Positions 46,843-55,626 of a stretch of 64,000 nt of DNA are shown here, in pieces. Source of the DNA: Flavobacterium phragmitis (GTDB lineage Bacteria > Bacteroidota > Bacteroidia > Flavobacteriales > Flavobacteriaceae). The notes under the pieces are model-generated. The model was not told the DNA's origin and ran no database searches. It worked only from the letters and a program-made list of their open reading frames with translations. The translations under genes and the position numbers were made by a program. The stretch lies in assembly GCF_900112575.1 (NCBI RefSeq), contig NZ_FOMH01000001.1, forward strand, positions 572,543 through 636,542, given 5' to 3'. Every line of letters starts with the position of its first letter. The first letter of the stretch is position 1.

Positions 46843-46882
46843 CGTTTTTAGGAAAGTACAACAGTTCTTTCTTAGCTTCAGA

Positions 46883-47258
46883 GTTCGCTAAGAGTTTTTC
46901 AAAATTAATTATAACGCAAAGCACGCTAAGATTTACGCAAAGGAGGCAAAGTTTTGTTTGCATAAAGCTTTGCGAACTTAATATTTAGATATTGCTTGCG
47001 TTCCAAATTAAAATGTCTTAGCGCACTTTGCGTTAAAAAACTACTTGTTGTTCGTTAAGAGTTTTTCAAAAATTAATTATAACGCAAAGCACGCTAAGAT
47101 TTACGCAAAGCACGCAAAGTTTTGTGGAGTAAATCTTTAGATTAAAAGTTCGCAAAGTTTTGTCTGGATAAAGCTTTGCGGACTTAATATTTAGATATTG
47201 CTTGCGCTTCAGATTAAAATGTCTTAGCGCGCTTTGCGTTAAAAAACTGCTCGTTGTT
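46883..47258. repeat. Tandem duplication of a CGCAAAG-family palindrome
   Basis: Copy 1 begins at 46883 (GTTCGCTAAGAGTTTTTCAA) and copy 2 at 47050 (GTTCGTTAAGAGTTTTTCAA). Each holds inverted arms ACGCAAAGCACGCTAAGA / TCTTAGCGC(A/G)CTTTGCGT. Copy 2 has an extra segment of about 40 nt. The 46781-47308 gap has no ORF; at 47266-47296 a hairpin (GTCC TTTA GGAC core) may end the cluster transcribed from the right. Confidence 0.75.
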
Positions 47259-47308
47259 TAACCGCAAAGAAGCCGTCCTTTAGGACAACCTCTTTTTCCA
47301 AAAATCAA

Positions 47309-48529
47309 TTAATGGCTGTGGCTTTCGCTGTTTTCATACCCAATAACGGTAATCATATACGGCGTAGCAGAAACCTTTGTTTTTTTAATTTCTGATGAAG
47401 AAAGATTCACCTGAATTAACTCTCCAGTTGTTGGCGACGTGATATAAGCAAAACGGTCTGTAACTGCCATTTGAGGTTTTAATGTCGCATCTGTAGCTGT
47501 TGCCGTGGTTGCTTTAATTTCTTTTTCTACTTGTTGACTGCTGATGTTGAAAATTTTAAAATCACCCGAATGTAAAAGAACAGCCAATTTTTTAAGATCG
47601 TAGCTCACTTTGCATTGCATGATAGTAGTATTGGCAATAATTGGTTTTACTGTGCCGGCAACTACATCAATCAAATAAGCGCCTTTTGCGGCAGTATATC
47701 CAATGAATTTTCCAGCAGAAGCCGTTTCTAAAATACTTCCAAACCAAGCTGTTCCAAAATCTGCTGGATGATCGATTAATTTTTGGTTTCCGTTACTTTC
47801 CACAACCAAAATACCACTTGAAGAACCAAAAACAGCATAAACACCGTCTGAAGCATTTCCGTGAATTCCTTTGGTTTGAATTTTAGCATCAAAAAGAGTC
47901 TTTCCAGTATTGTCGATGATTTTTACTTTTTCAGGAAGTGTTCCTGTTACCGAATTATCTTTTTCAGTAATCGCATAAGTTCCGTTTGTAAAAGTTGCCA
48001 TGGCACCGTGATGTGCCAATAAACCAGCATTTATAGTTTTGAAAACTGCGCCAGATTTATTGATTTCAGATTCTTTTCCAACAGAAAGTGTTCCGTCTCC
48101 GTCGTTGAATGTCAGAACTTCTCCAATTTTACTTTTAAAGTGTGTTGGTTTTTGAGCGATTCCAGTTAAAAAACCAAATTTCGGAACATCATCTACATCG
48201 ATATGATCGCCATGTAATTCTAAACCGCTGTCAAAAGTTTCGATTAGGTTATTATCTCTGTGAATGATTCCCGCAAAACGTCCAGATTCTGTAGTGTACA
48301 AAGAAGATTTTGGAAATTTAGCCGTAAAAGAACTGATTTTATCTTCATGCGGATCAAAAAGCGTTAACTCTGTAGTTTTTTCGTCAGAAAGTAAAATTCT
48401 AACATAAGTATGTTCTTCCGAATCATGGTCGTGATCGTGATCGTCGTGATTGTCATCATCATTGTTACACGAAACCGCAAAAAGCGAGAGTGTGAATAAA
48501 AAAAGCACTTTGTAAAAATTGTTTTTCAT
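47309..48529 (-). CDS. His-rich lipoprotein, AztD-like metallochaperone candidate
   Basis: 406 residues. Lipobox LFAVSCNNDDDN (Cys ~21), then an N-terminal His/Asp tract NHDDHDHDHDSEEH. The rest is repeated beta strands (FDSGLELHGDHIDVDD, KPTHFKSKIGEVLTFNDGDG, GLLAHHGAMATFTNG, VKIIDNTGKTLFDAKIQTKGIHGNA) consistent with a beta-propeller. AztD, a periplasmic zinc chaperone, has both features (family knowledge, alignment not run). Last gene of the cluster, 50 nt after the receptor gene. Confidence 0.75.
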   Translation of the reverse strand: MKNNFYKVLFLFTLSLFAVSCNNDDDNHDDHDHDHDSEEHTYVRILLSDEKTTELTLFDPHEDKISSFTAKFPKSSLYTTESGRFAGIIHRDNNLIETFDSGLELHGDHIDVDDVPKFGFLTGIAQKPTHFKSKIGEVLTFNDGDGTLSVGKESEINKSGAVFKTINAGLLAHHGAMATFTNGTYAITEKDNSVTGTLPEKVKIIDNTGKTLFDAKIQTKGIHGNASDGVYAVFGSSSGILVVESNGNQKLIDHPADFGTAWFGSILETASAGKFIGYTAAKGAYLIDVVAGTVKPIIANTTIMQCKVSYDLKKLAVLLHSGDFKIFNISSQQVEKEIKATTATATDATLKPQMAVTDRFAYITSPTTGELIQVNLSSSEIKKTKVSATPYMITVIGYENSESHSH

Positions 48530-48579
48530 TGTAATAAAGGATTAAAAATTTGTAAATAATTGAGTTTTGAATGGTTTGC

Positions 48580-50787
48580 TTATCGCGAAAACGAAAACGG
48601 AATTTTCATGGAAACAATAATGTTTCTTCCCACTTCCGGAAGTTCGATAAGTCGGTAAAAGCTGGTGTGATTTAAATATCTCGTATTAAATAAATTCTGG
48701 ATCTGAATATTGATGCTGATATCCTGTTTTCCTGTTTTTACTTTTGAGCCAAAAGCCACATTAAAAACATGACTTTCAGCCGTTTTTTTCTCAGGTGGAA
48801 CAATATTATTTTGCTGTACCGTAAAGCGATAATCAACAGAAAAATAAGGTTCTTTTAAAAGTCTAATTTGAGGCTCGTAATTGAATCCAAACAAAACCGA
48901 TGGCGGAGGCGAGAACGGAAGCGTATAGCCTTTTTTACTGCCCGATTTTTGTTCAGAATAAAGATATTCGGCGCCAATTTCGGCACTTAAAGATTTCAGG
49001 AAATAATAACGCGTTTGGAATTCTGCGCCGTAACGTAAAACCTCACTTTGCTCGTATTCAAAAACCTGATTTCCTGCACCATAATAAATGTCATGAGCAG
49101 AAGTGGGATTCAGATAAATGAAATTTGGAAAATAGTTCACAAATGGAGTCAGCTGAAAAGACCAGTTTTGTTGATTCCATTCTATTCCTAAATCCAATTG
49201 ATACGAACGTTCTGCATCCAAATTCGGATTTCCTTTTTCGAATCGAAAATAATGATAATTGACGCCATTTGAAGCCAGTTCTTTGGCAATCGGCATTCTA
49301 AAACTCGAACCTAAATTCGCTTTAAGCGAAAGATTTTCAAGATTATAATTAGTTCCAACTGACCACGTAAAGCTGTTAAAAGTTTTGGTTAAATCTTGAG
49401 AACGCTGTAAATATTCCATCTGCGCCTGATTGTTTTCAGAAACCGGACTTTGAAACCAATCGTAATACGATTTCATTTTAATAGTTCCGTAATCGTAACG
49501 AACAGCGCCATTCAGCCACCATTTTTCGTTTAGTTCTATTTTATCGTAAAAAAAGGCACCAGCGTTAAATTGCGAAAAAGCAGGAATTAAAAAACTCCAT
49601 CCGCCAATGGTATTTTCCTGAGTAATAATATTGGTTCCAACCGTAATTTGATGGCGATTCAATCGGAATTCATCTTTAGCAGAAAACGACCAAACATCTT
49701 TATCATATTGACGCTCCAAATCCTGCGGAGCGTACATATCATCCGGATAAATTGGAGGCATATAACCATGATTAACATAATGACTCCATTCTCTTCTAAA
49801 GTTTTTCTGAAAACCAATCTGCATCTCAAAAGCATGATTTCCAAACTGAAAAGAAGTCGTATTACTCAACTTTAAATGATTCACCTGCTGATATGGCATT
49901 AAAATATCACGACTTGATTTATCGTGTAATTCGGTATCCACATTTCTAGGTTCTAATCCGTGCGCATTCGCGAAAAAGCCGCTTTTGGTGTGCACATTAC
50001 TGAAATAGAAGACCGACTTTAAATTTTCGCCCGAATAACCCGTACTTAAATGAAAATCGTGTTCTTTTCCAGTCGTATTTCGCAAATGATTCTTATACAA
50101 CGGAACAGTGTAACTGTACACCTGAACTACATCGGTTGGAACGCGATAATCGCCATAATCCATTGTGGTTACGCGGGTATCGAAGAACCAGTTTTCGTTT
50201 CTTCCGAATAAATTAATCGAGCTTCCAAATTGAGCATTATTGCTTTTTCCGGTAAGATCAACGCTTCCGCCAAAAGTATTTTGCAACGGCAGTGGAAGCG
50301 GTTTAATATTTACCGCACCGCCAACAGCATCAGATCCATAGATAAATGAAGAAGGGCCTTTTATAATTTCTACCCGATTAACAGCATATTGATCGATTTC
50401 CAAACCGTGATCGGCGCCCCATTGCTGGCCTTCGTGTTTCAATCCGTTTTCCACCACAATAACCTGATTAAAACTCAAACCACGAATAAGCGGTTTTGAA
50501 CCTCCAGAACCAATCGAAATAGTTTTAACGCCCGGCAATCGCTGTAAAGACTGCATCAGGCTTCCGCCAAGATTACGTTGAATGAAACTATTGTTTACCG
50601 TTTCGACATTCAGCGATTCTTCTTTTTTGTTTTTTTGTGCAGAATTATTACTGATTAAAACTTCTTCAAGCTCCTTGATTTCCGGTTTTTTTTCAGAAGG
50701 CTGATTTTGAGAAAATACTTCCGCTGAAACCAATAAACTGATAAGTAAAAAACAATATTTCCAATACGTGGATAGGGCATTCTTCAT
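48580..50787 (-). CDS. TonB-dependent receptor, metal-type
   Basis: 735 residues. Signal peptide to ~27 (LLVSAEVFSQ), no CarboxypepD domain. Plug (~50-170): SLQRLPGVKTISIGSGGSK, IRGLSFNQVIVVENGLKHEGQQWGADHGLEIDQ, EIIKGPSSFIYGSDAVGGA. 22-strand barrel to the C-terminal Phe/Arg (KIPFSFSR). The GADHGLEI stretch parallels GDEHGLGL of the 7211 receptor. 10 nt downstream of the DUF4625-like lipoprotein gene, so co-transcribed; likely the outer-membrane importer of the system. Confidence 0.9.
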   Translation of the reverse strand: MKNALSTYWKYCFLLISLLVSAEVFSQNQPSEKKPEIKELEEVLISNNSAQKNKKEESLNVETVNNSFIQRNLGGSLMQSLQRLPGVKTISIGSGGSKPLIRGLSFNQVIVVENGLKHEGQQWGADHGLEIDQYAVNRVEIIKGPSSFIYGSDAVGGAVNIKPLPLPLQNTFGGSVDLTGKSNNAQFGSSINLFGRNENWFFDTRVTTMDYGDYRVPTDVVQVYSYTVPLYKNHLRNTTGKEHDFHLSTGYSGENLKSVFYFSNVHTKSGFFANAHGLEPRNVDTELHDKSSRDILMPYQQVNHLKLSNTTSFQFGNHAFEMQIGFQKNFRREWSHYVNHGYMPPIYPDDMYAPQDLERQYDKDVWSFSAKDEFRLNRHQITVGTNIITQENTIGGWSFLIPAFSQFNAGAFFYDKIELNEKWWLNGAVRYDYGTIKMKSYYDWFQSPVSENNQAQMEYLQRSQDLTKTFNSFTWSVGTNYNLENLSLKANLGSSFRMPIAKELASNGVNYHYFRFEKGNPNLDAERSYQLDLGIEWNQQNWSFQLTPFVNYFPNFIYLNPTSAHDIYYGAGNQVFEYEQSEVLRYGAEFQTRYYFLKSLSAEIGAEYLYSEQKSGSKKGYTLPFSPPPSVLFGFNYEPQIRLLKEPYFSVDYRFTVQQNNIVPPEKKTAESHVFNVAFGSKVKTGKQDISINIQIQNLFNTRYLNHTSFYRLIELPEVGRNIIVSMKIPFSFSR

Positions 50788-50797
50788 TAATCTGATC

Positions 50798-51265
50798 TTA
50801 TAAAATTTTAATACTTAAACCTTTCAGCGTCTGCCAGCCTTCTTTATCTGTCAGGCGAATCATAAAATGGTAATCTCCGGGATCAACATCAGCAGGAATA
50901 GTGATTTGAGCTGTTGCTTCATAAGTTTTTACACCATTTGGAATCGTGTAATTGTTGATGAAAAGCATTGGTTTTACAGGTTTTTTCACCGCTTCCATTT
51001 CACAAGTTGTCACTTCTGTACTATGCGTGTGATGATCGAAGTTGTGATGAATGTCCAGACTGTAAGAACCCAACTCAACGTTATCGCTAAAAGAAGCTTT
51101 AAAAGTGATCGTCTGACCGCGTTGAATCGTACTGCACTGAATCGGAAAAGCATTTTGTGTAATATCAATCACAGGATATTCGGTATCGATTTCAGCATTG
51201 TCGCTTGAACAAGATGTTATAAAGACAAGGGCAAAAACGCCTAGTAGAGACTTTAAATTTTTCAT
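50798..51265 (-). CDS. DUF4625-type lipoprotein with HHNFDHHTH motif
   Basis: 155 residues. Lipobox LVFITSCSSDNAE. A single Ig-like domain with FPIQCSTIQRGQTITFKASFSDN, LGSYSLDIHHNFDHHTHST and GDYHFMIRLTDKEGWQ, matching my recollection of DUF4625. The five-His patch and the pair of Cys make metal binding likely (inference). Between a longer relative (51280) and the receptor, gaps of 14 and 10 nt. Confidence 0.82.
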   Translation of the reverse strand: MKNLKSLLGVFALVFITSCSSDNAEIDTEYPVIDITQNAFPIQCSTIQRGQTITFKASFSDNVELGSYSLDIHHNFDHHTHSTEVTTCEMEAVKKPVKPMLFINNYTIPNGVKTYEATAQITIPADVDPGDYHFMIRLTDKEGWQTLKGLSIKIL

Positions 51266-51279
51266 ATTTTTATTTGGAA

Positions 51280-52200
51280 TTAAAGTGCAAAAGGAAGCTC
51301 AAGAGATTGCGAAAAATTGATGTTGTAAGTCGTGTTTTTATACAAAACCAGAAAAGTATAATTGCCAGTTGCCCAAGATTTATTAGCAACCAAATCCTGG
51401 GGAACAGGTAAATTATTGTCTTTTGATGCGCCAATTGTAATCTTTGGTGTCTCTCTCAAAAACTTTGTCCCGTCCCATGGAATGTTCGAAAACTGACCAG
51501 CTTCGGCCATATTTTTATGTTCGAAAACATCATACACAATCACTTTGCTAAAATCAATCTGATCCACACTTTCCGGATTGTGTTTGGTATTTTTATTAAT
51601 CAAAAGCAGATACATAATTCCGTCTCCTTTTACACCTTCAAGCGTAACCTGCGAACTGAAAATATCGTTGTTTTTGTATTTAGCAGTTTCATCAGAAAAC
51701 TTGCCTTTTCTGTACATAAAAGCATCATTTATAAAAAGTGTAAATACTGAGGCAACTGGGTTTACAGGAATATTTTCTAATTTGTAAATCGTTAGGTTTT
51801 TCTTGATTTCTAGTTTCGTTCCGTTTTGATCGTTTATGATGATGATGAAATCGTATTTACCTTCAACGGCATCTTCGGGAATGTCAAAATGCTTGTGAAT
51901 TGTGGCATTTTTTGCGCCTGCATATTGTGTCCAGGTAATTTCATGCGACCAAACTTTTGAATACGTTTCGGTACTTTTCTGCACAATTTTTACCTGTACA
52001 TTTTCAATTTTATCTGAGGCCGTGACTTCAGCATTAAAATGGAAATCTTGTCCGATAGTAGCCGTTTCGTTGTTGCCAAGACCCAGTTCGATTTTGTCAA
52101 TAGCTGGAATGGCCTGTTCTTTTTCTGAATCGTCGTTACTACAGCTTGTAAAAGCAATTGTCGCGAAAAACGAAGCCAGAATGAGTTTTGTTGTTTTCAT
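51280..52200 (-). CDS. Longer lipoprotein, DUF4625-related
   Basis: 306 residues from the ATG at 52200, directly before MKTTKLILASFFATIAFTSC (lipobox FTSC). A longer frame to a TTG at 52266 adds 22 residues with a disrupted signal and is rejected. The N-terminal domain shows a DUF4625-like layout (IGQDFHFNAEVTASDKIENV, then IHKHFDIPEDAVEGKYDFIIIINDQNG). The second half (~160-306) is beta-rich with no recognised domain. Same operon as the shorter paralogue. Confidence 0.75.
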   Translation of the reverse strand: MKTTKLILASFFATIAFTSCSNDDSEKEQAIPAIDKIELGLGNNETATIGQDFHFNAEVTASDKIENVQVKIVQKSTETYSKVWSHEITWTQYAGAKNATIHKHFDIPEDAVEGKYDFIIIINDQNGTKLEIKKNLTIYKLENIPVNPVASVFTLFINDAFMYRKGKFSDETAKYKNNDIFSSQVTLEGVKGDGIMYLLLINKNTKHNPESVDQIDFSKVIVYDVFEHKNMAEAGQFSNIPWDGTKFLRETPKITIGASKDNNLPVPQDLVANKSWATGNYTFLVLYKNTTYNINFSQSLELPFAL

Positions 52201-52548
52201 TTTTTCTGATTTGATTTTGATCATTTTATAAAGAGTATTTGGGTTACGAAAGCATTGTGATTTCAATATTCAAGTCCCAGAGGGACGAAATATTTATAGA
52301 AATAAATTCATCATTTAGAAGAAAGCACCAGCGGGGTGAAACATCTTTTAAATGAATGAAAAACGACAGAACAGAACTAAAAACCTGAATAGCGGTCTAG
52401 TTCAAATGCTGTAATCGATAAAGTTGAAAAGAGAATTTCTTGTGCGGAAAAAGCAGAAATCAATGACAATTACAATATCAATCTTGTTTAGTTGCTTAAA
52501 ATGAATGAAATAGCCGAATTGCCAAAGCAAAACAGAGCACAAAAAATA
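52201..52548. other. 348-nt gap inside the metal cluster
   Basis: No ORF of note. It includes GTCCCAGAGGGAC (52275-52287), a small perfect dyad, and the segment AGCACCAGCGGGGTGAAAC, both of which look like dispersed-repeat remnants. No minus-strand TAnnTTTG box or TGCAA-N5-TTGCA palindrome is seen, so the downstream genes may depend on the 52958 promoter. Confidence 0.45.
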
Positions 52549-52899
52549 CTAAAATGTAAAAGGCGGGGCTCGAAGTGAGAAAAGCGCCCCTTTAAAAAAT
52601 GCAAAATGCGGTTTGCTGTAAAAACTAGTGTGTTTTACAACAGGATTATTCATGAAAAACTGAAAGACATGGAACTCAAATGTGCCAACAGCGCTGAACT
52701 TAAAATCGCAAATCGAACATTTATGAAACGAATGCAGTTTGGCTTTGAATTGCGGTTTTTCGGAGACAGAAAATTCTAATTTCTCTTTTGCCGAATGAGT
52801 ATCCAAAATATGCTCATACGAATGGACAGCCGGAAAAAGTATTGCAAACAATACAATTAAAGGCATTAAGAGATTTATAATTTTAAGTTTCTGTTTCAT
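52549..52899 (-). CDS. Small membrane-anchored protein (HSYEH/CxxC type)
   Basis: 116 residues. N-terminal helix (~5-25, INLLMPLIVLFAILFPAV), then HSYEH, a middle stretch, HKCSICDFKF and C-terminal LRAPPF. Motif order matches the 9579-9932 protein. No named family known to me. First gene of the metal cluster, about 50 nt downstream of a promoter embedded in palindromic operators. Role unknown; metal relay or sensing in the periplasm is inference. Confidence 0.72.
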   Translation of the reverse strand: MKQKLKIINLLMPLIVLFAILFPAVHSYEHILDTHSAKEKLEFSVSEKPQFKAKLHSFHKCSICDFKFSAVGTFEFHVFQFFMNNPVVKHTSFYSKPHFAFFKGALFSLRAPPFTF

Positions 52900-52944
52900 T
52901 CGTGAAGATTGACTTCTGGATGAGGTATTTTTGATGCAAATTAA

Positions 52945-52997
52945 TGCAATATTGTTGCAAATATAGAAATCTTATTTTTAAATGCAATATTGTTGCA
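52945..52997. promoter_or_regulatory. Two identical 15-bp palindromic operators
   Basis: TGCAATATTGTTGCA occurs at 52945-52959 and 52983-52997, centre to centre 38 bp (about 3.6 turns). Each is a TGCAA-N5-TTGCA dyad with further complementarity in the centre, the style of Fur-family (Zur-like) sites. One adjoins the -7 box and the other covers the -33 box of the minus-strand promoter. Confidence 0.75.
52958..52987 (-). promoter_or_regulatory. Promoter of the metal cluster
   Basis: Minus strand: TTG (52987-52985), 19 nt, TATATTTG (52965-52958), a perfect consensus. Start near 52951. Any protein on the two palindromes would block it. A weaker plus-strand box TACTTTTA (53029-53036) could serve the 53059 gene. 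Confidence 0.75.
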
Positions 52998-53058
52998 GTA
53001 ATTGTTTGTGAAAAATCAATGCTTTTGCTACTTTTAGCAAATCTTATATTCCTTAAAA

Positions 53059-55626
53059 ATGAAAATTTTCTACAGCCTTGTTTGTTTTGTTGTCTTAATT
53101 TCCAATGGTTTTTCTCAGTCAAAAGCAAATGAATTATTTGAAAACGGTGTTTCAGAACAGCTGGCACATTTTCGTAAAAAACAAATTTCAGATCTTCAAT
53201 ACACTTTGTTTTTCGAAATTCCGAATCAGAAAGCAGAAAATATAAATTCTAATTTGATAGTAAATTTGAGTTTGTCCGACTTGAGTCAGCCCTTAATTTT
53301 TGATTTTAAAGAGAAAACTTCCAACATAAAAACGGTTGAAGCAAACGGAAAAAAACTTGCTGTTATTCATGAAAATGGACATATTTTAATTCCGGTTTCG
53401 GCTTTGGTTTCAGGAAAAAATAGCGTTTCCATTTCTTTCATTGCGGGTAATTTATCCTTAAATCGAAATGATGATTTTCTCTATACTTTATTAGTTCCGG
53501 ATCGTGCCAGTACTTTGTTTCCTTGTTTTGATCAGCCGGATTTAAAAGCAACTTACAAACTCAGACTTTCTGTGCCAAAAGATTGGTCAGTTTTGGCTGG
53601 AGCCGATGTGGTAGAGAAACTGGATAAAGGTGATTTTACGGCTTATACTTTCGGAGAATCAGATAAAATGAGTACGTATTTGTTTTCTTTTGTTGCAGGA
53701 AAATTCAAGAATACGACACAAAAACCAGGGTTGGAAATGACGATGTTGTATCGTGAAAATAGCCCGGAGAAATTTCGCGTAAGCGCAGATACTATTTTCA
53801 ATTTACATCAGCAGTCTTTAGATTTTTTAGAAAAATATACCAATTATAAATTTCCGTTTCAGAAACTCGATTTTGCTTCAATTCCTGTTTTTCAGTATGG
53901 TGGAATGGAGCATGTCGGCGCGATTCAGTACAGAGAATCGACTTTATTTTTGGACAATAGCGCAACGGACACCGAGAAATTAAACCGCGCCAAATTGATT
54001 GCACACGAAACTTCGCACATGTGGTTTGGCGATTTGGTTACGATGAAATGGTTCGACGACGTTTGGATGAAAGAGGTTTTTGCCAATTTTATGGCCGATA
54101 AAATCATGAATCCGATTTTCCCGAAAGTCAATCATAATCTGCAGTTTTTTACGGCACATTATCCAAGCGCTTACGCGGAAGATAGATCTTTAGGAACGCA
54201 TCCAATCAAGCAACATTTGGCAAATTTAAAGAATGCGGGTTCGCTTTATGGTGCTATTATCTACAACAAAGCACCTATTATGATGCGTCAGTTAGAAGCT
54301 TCGATGGGAAAGGAAGCTTTTCAAAAAGGAATCCAAAAATACATTCAGAAATACGCCAACGACAATGCCGATTGGAATAATCTCGTAGAACTTCTCGATG
54401 CCGAAACTCCGCTTGACATGAAAAAATGGAGCGATGTCTGGGTTAATAAATCCGGAAGAGCCATTTTTACAGATAAAATAGAATATGATGCTAAAAACCG
54501 AATTAAAAGTTTTGAAATTCAGCAAAAATCAGAAGATAAATCAGAAAATATCTGGCCTCAGGTTTTTCAGATTGGTTTAGTTTATGCTAAAGAGGTAAAG
54601 ATTTTATCGGTTAATGTTAATGACAAAAATACCGTCGTAAAAGAAGCCGAAGGACTTGAAAAACCAATTGCTGTGGTTTACAATTATAATGGTTTTGGAT
54701 ACGGTGTTTTTCCGCTTGACGGGAATAATTTAAATTATATTGCTTCGTTGAAAGATGAAATGTCCAGAGCTTCGAGCTATAGTAATCTTTACGAAAATAC
54801 TTTGATTGGAAATGTAACTCCAAAGCAGGCTTTTGATTGTTTTTTAAAAGCTATTGAAACAGAGCAGAATGAATTGGTTTTGCGAATTGCTTCGAATAGT
54901 CTGAATACCATTTATTGGAGATTCTTTACCGAAAAACAGCAAAATAAAGTTCAGAAACAGCTTGAGGGCGTTTTGAACGAACGTTTACAGGCTAATTTAT
55001 CTGCGAATATTAAAAAGACATTATTCGGATTATTTAGTTCGATTGCGTATTCTAATTCAGCAAAAGGCAGTTTGTATAAAGTTTGGAACAGAGAAATCTC
55101 GATTCCGAATTTGAAATTAAATGAAGACGATTATACCAATATGGCTATGAATCTAGCGATTTTCAAACATCCAAAAGCCGATGAGATTTTGGAGAAAACC
55201 AGAACATCCTTTACAAACCCTGATAAACAAAAGCGTTTTGAATTCTTGCTTCCTTCTTTATCAAAAGATGAATCGGTTCGAAATGCATTTATGGAATCTT
55301 TAAAAGACGATGCAAACAGAGAAAAAGAATCTTGGGTTTCGGTTGGATTGGCCAATATTCATCATCCGCTTCGTCAGGAAAGCGCTCAAAAATATATTAG
55401 ATTTTCATTAGATTTGGTAGAAGAAATCCAGCGCACAGGAGATATTTTCTTTCCGAAAGATTGGCTCGATAATACAGTTGGAAGATATTCGTCGAAATTT
55501 GCTTTTGATGAAGTGCAGCGATTCTTAAAAGAAAACCCTAATTTTAGTCCGATCTTGAAACGTAAATTGTTCATGGCGACAGATTTGCTTTATAAAGCGC
55601 AAAATATTAAAAAAGAAACCGAATGA
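53059..55626 (+). CDS. M1-family aminopeptidase, exported
   Basis: 855 residues with a signal peptide (to ~19). Zinc site HETSH (His316, His320) and Glu339 in MKEVFANF; exopeptidase motif GGMEH (~281-285, for GAMEN). Domain order: N-terminal beta, catalytic thermolysin-like, C-terminal helical array. A periplasmic peptide-trimming enzyme that needs zinc. Divergent from the metal cluster across the palindromic operators; overlaps the next gene by 4 nt. Confidence 0.93.
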   Translation: MKIFYSLVCFVVLISNGFSQSKANELFENGVSEQLAHFRKKQISDLQYTLFFEIPNQKAENINSNLIVNLSLSDLSQPLIFDFKEKTSNIKTVEANGKKLAVIHENGHILIPVSALVSGKNSVSISFIAGNLSLNRNDDFLYTLLVPDRASTLFPCFDQPDLKATYKLRLSVPKDWSVLAGADVVEKLDKGDFTAYTFGESDKMSTYLFSFVAGKFKNTTQKPGLEMTMLYRENSPEKFRVSADTIFNLHQQSLDFLEKYTNYKFPFQKLDFASIPVFQYGGMEHVGAIQYRESTLFLDNSATDTEKLNRAKLIAHETSHMWFGDLVTMKWFDDVWMKEVFANFMADKIMNPIFPKVNHNLQFFTAHYPSAYAEDRSLGTHPIKQHLANLKNAGSLYGAIIYNKAPIMMRQLEASMGKEAFQKGIQKYIQKYANDNADWNNLVELLDAETPLDMKKWSDVWVNKSGRAIFTDKIEYDAKNRIKSFEIQQKSEDKSENIWPQVFQIGLVYAKEVKILSVNVNDKNTVVKEAEGLEKPIAVVYNYNGFGYGVFPLDGNNLNYIASLKDEMSRASSYSNLYENTLIGNVTPKQAFDCFLKAIETEQNELVLRIASNSLNTIYWRFFTEKQQNKVQKQLEGVLNERLQANLSANIKKTLFGLFSSIAYSNSAKGSLYKVWNREISIPNLKLNEDDYTNMAMNLAIFKHPKADEILEKTRTSFTNPDKQKRFEFLLPSLSKDESVRNAFMESLKDDANREKESWVSVGLANIHHPLRQESAQKYIRFSLDLVEEIQRTGDIFFPKDWLDNTVGRYSSKFAFDEVQRFLKENPNFSPILKRKLFMATDLLYKAQNIKKETE

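Noticed and set aside
46883..47258. CRISPR-like appearance of repeated CGCAAAG blocks
   Set aside because: Unequal units with internal dyads and no regular spacer length; no cas genes are in the window.
51280..52266. TTG start at 52266 for the longer DUF4625-related lipoprotein
   Set aside because: The ATG at 52200 gives an intact signal peptide and lipobox; the longer form does not.
52883..53167. 94-residue minus-strand frame across the operators
   Set aside because: Covers the promoter/palindrome region and the start of the aminopeptidase; composition is unlike a real protein.
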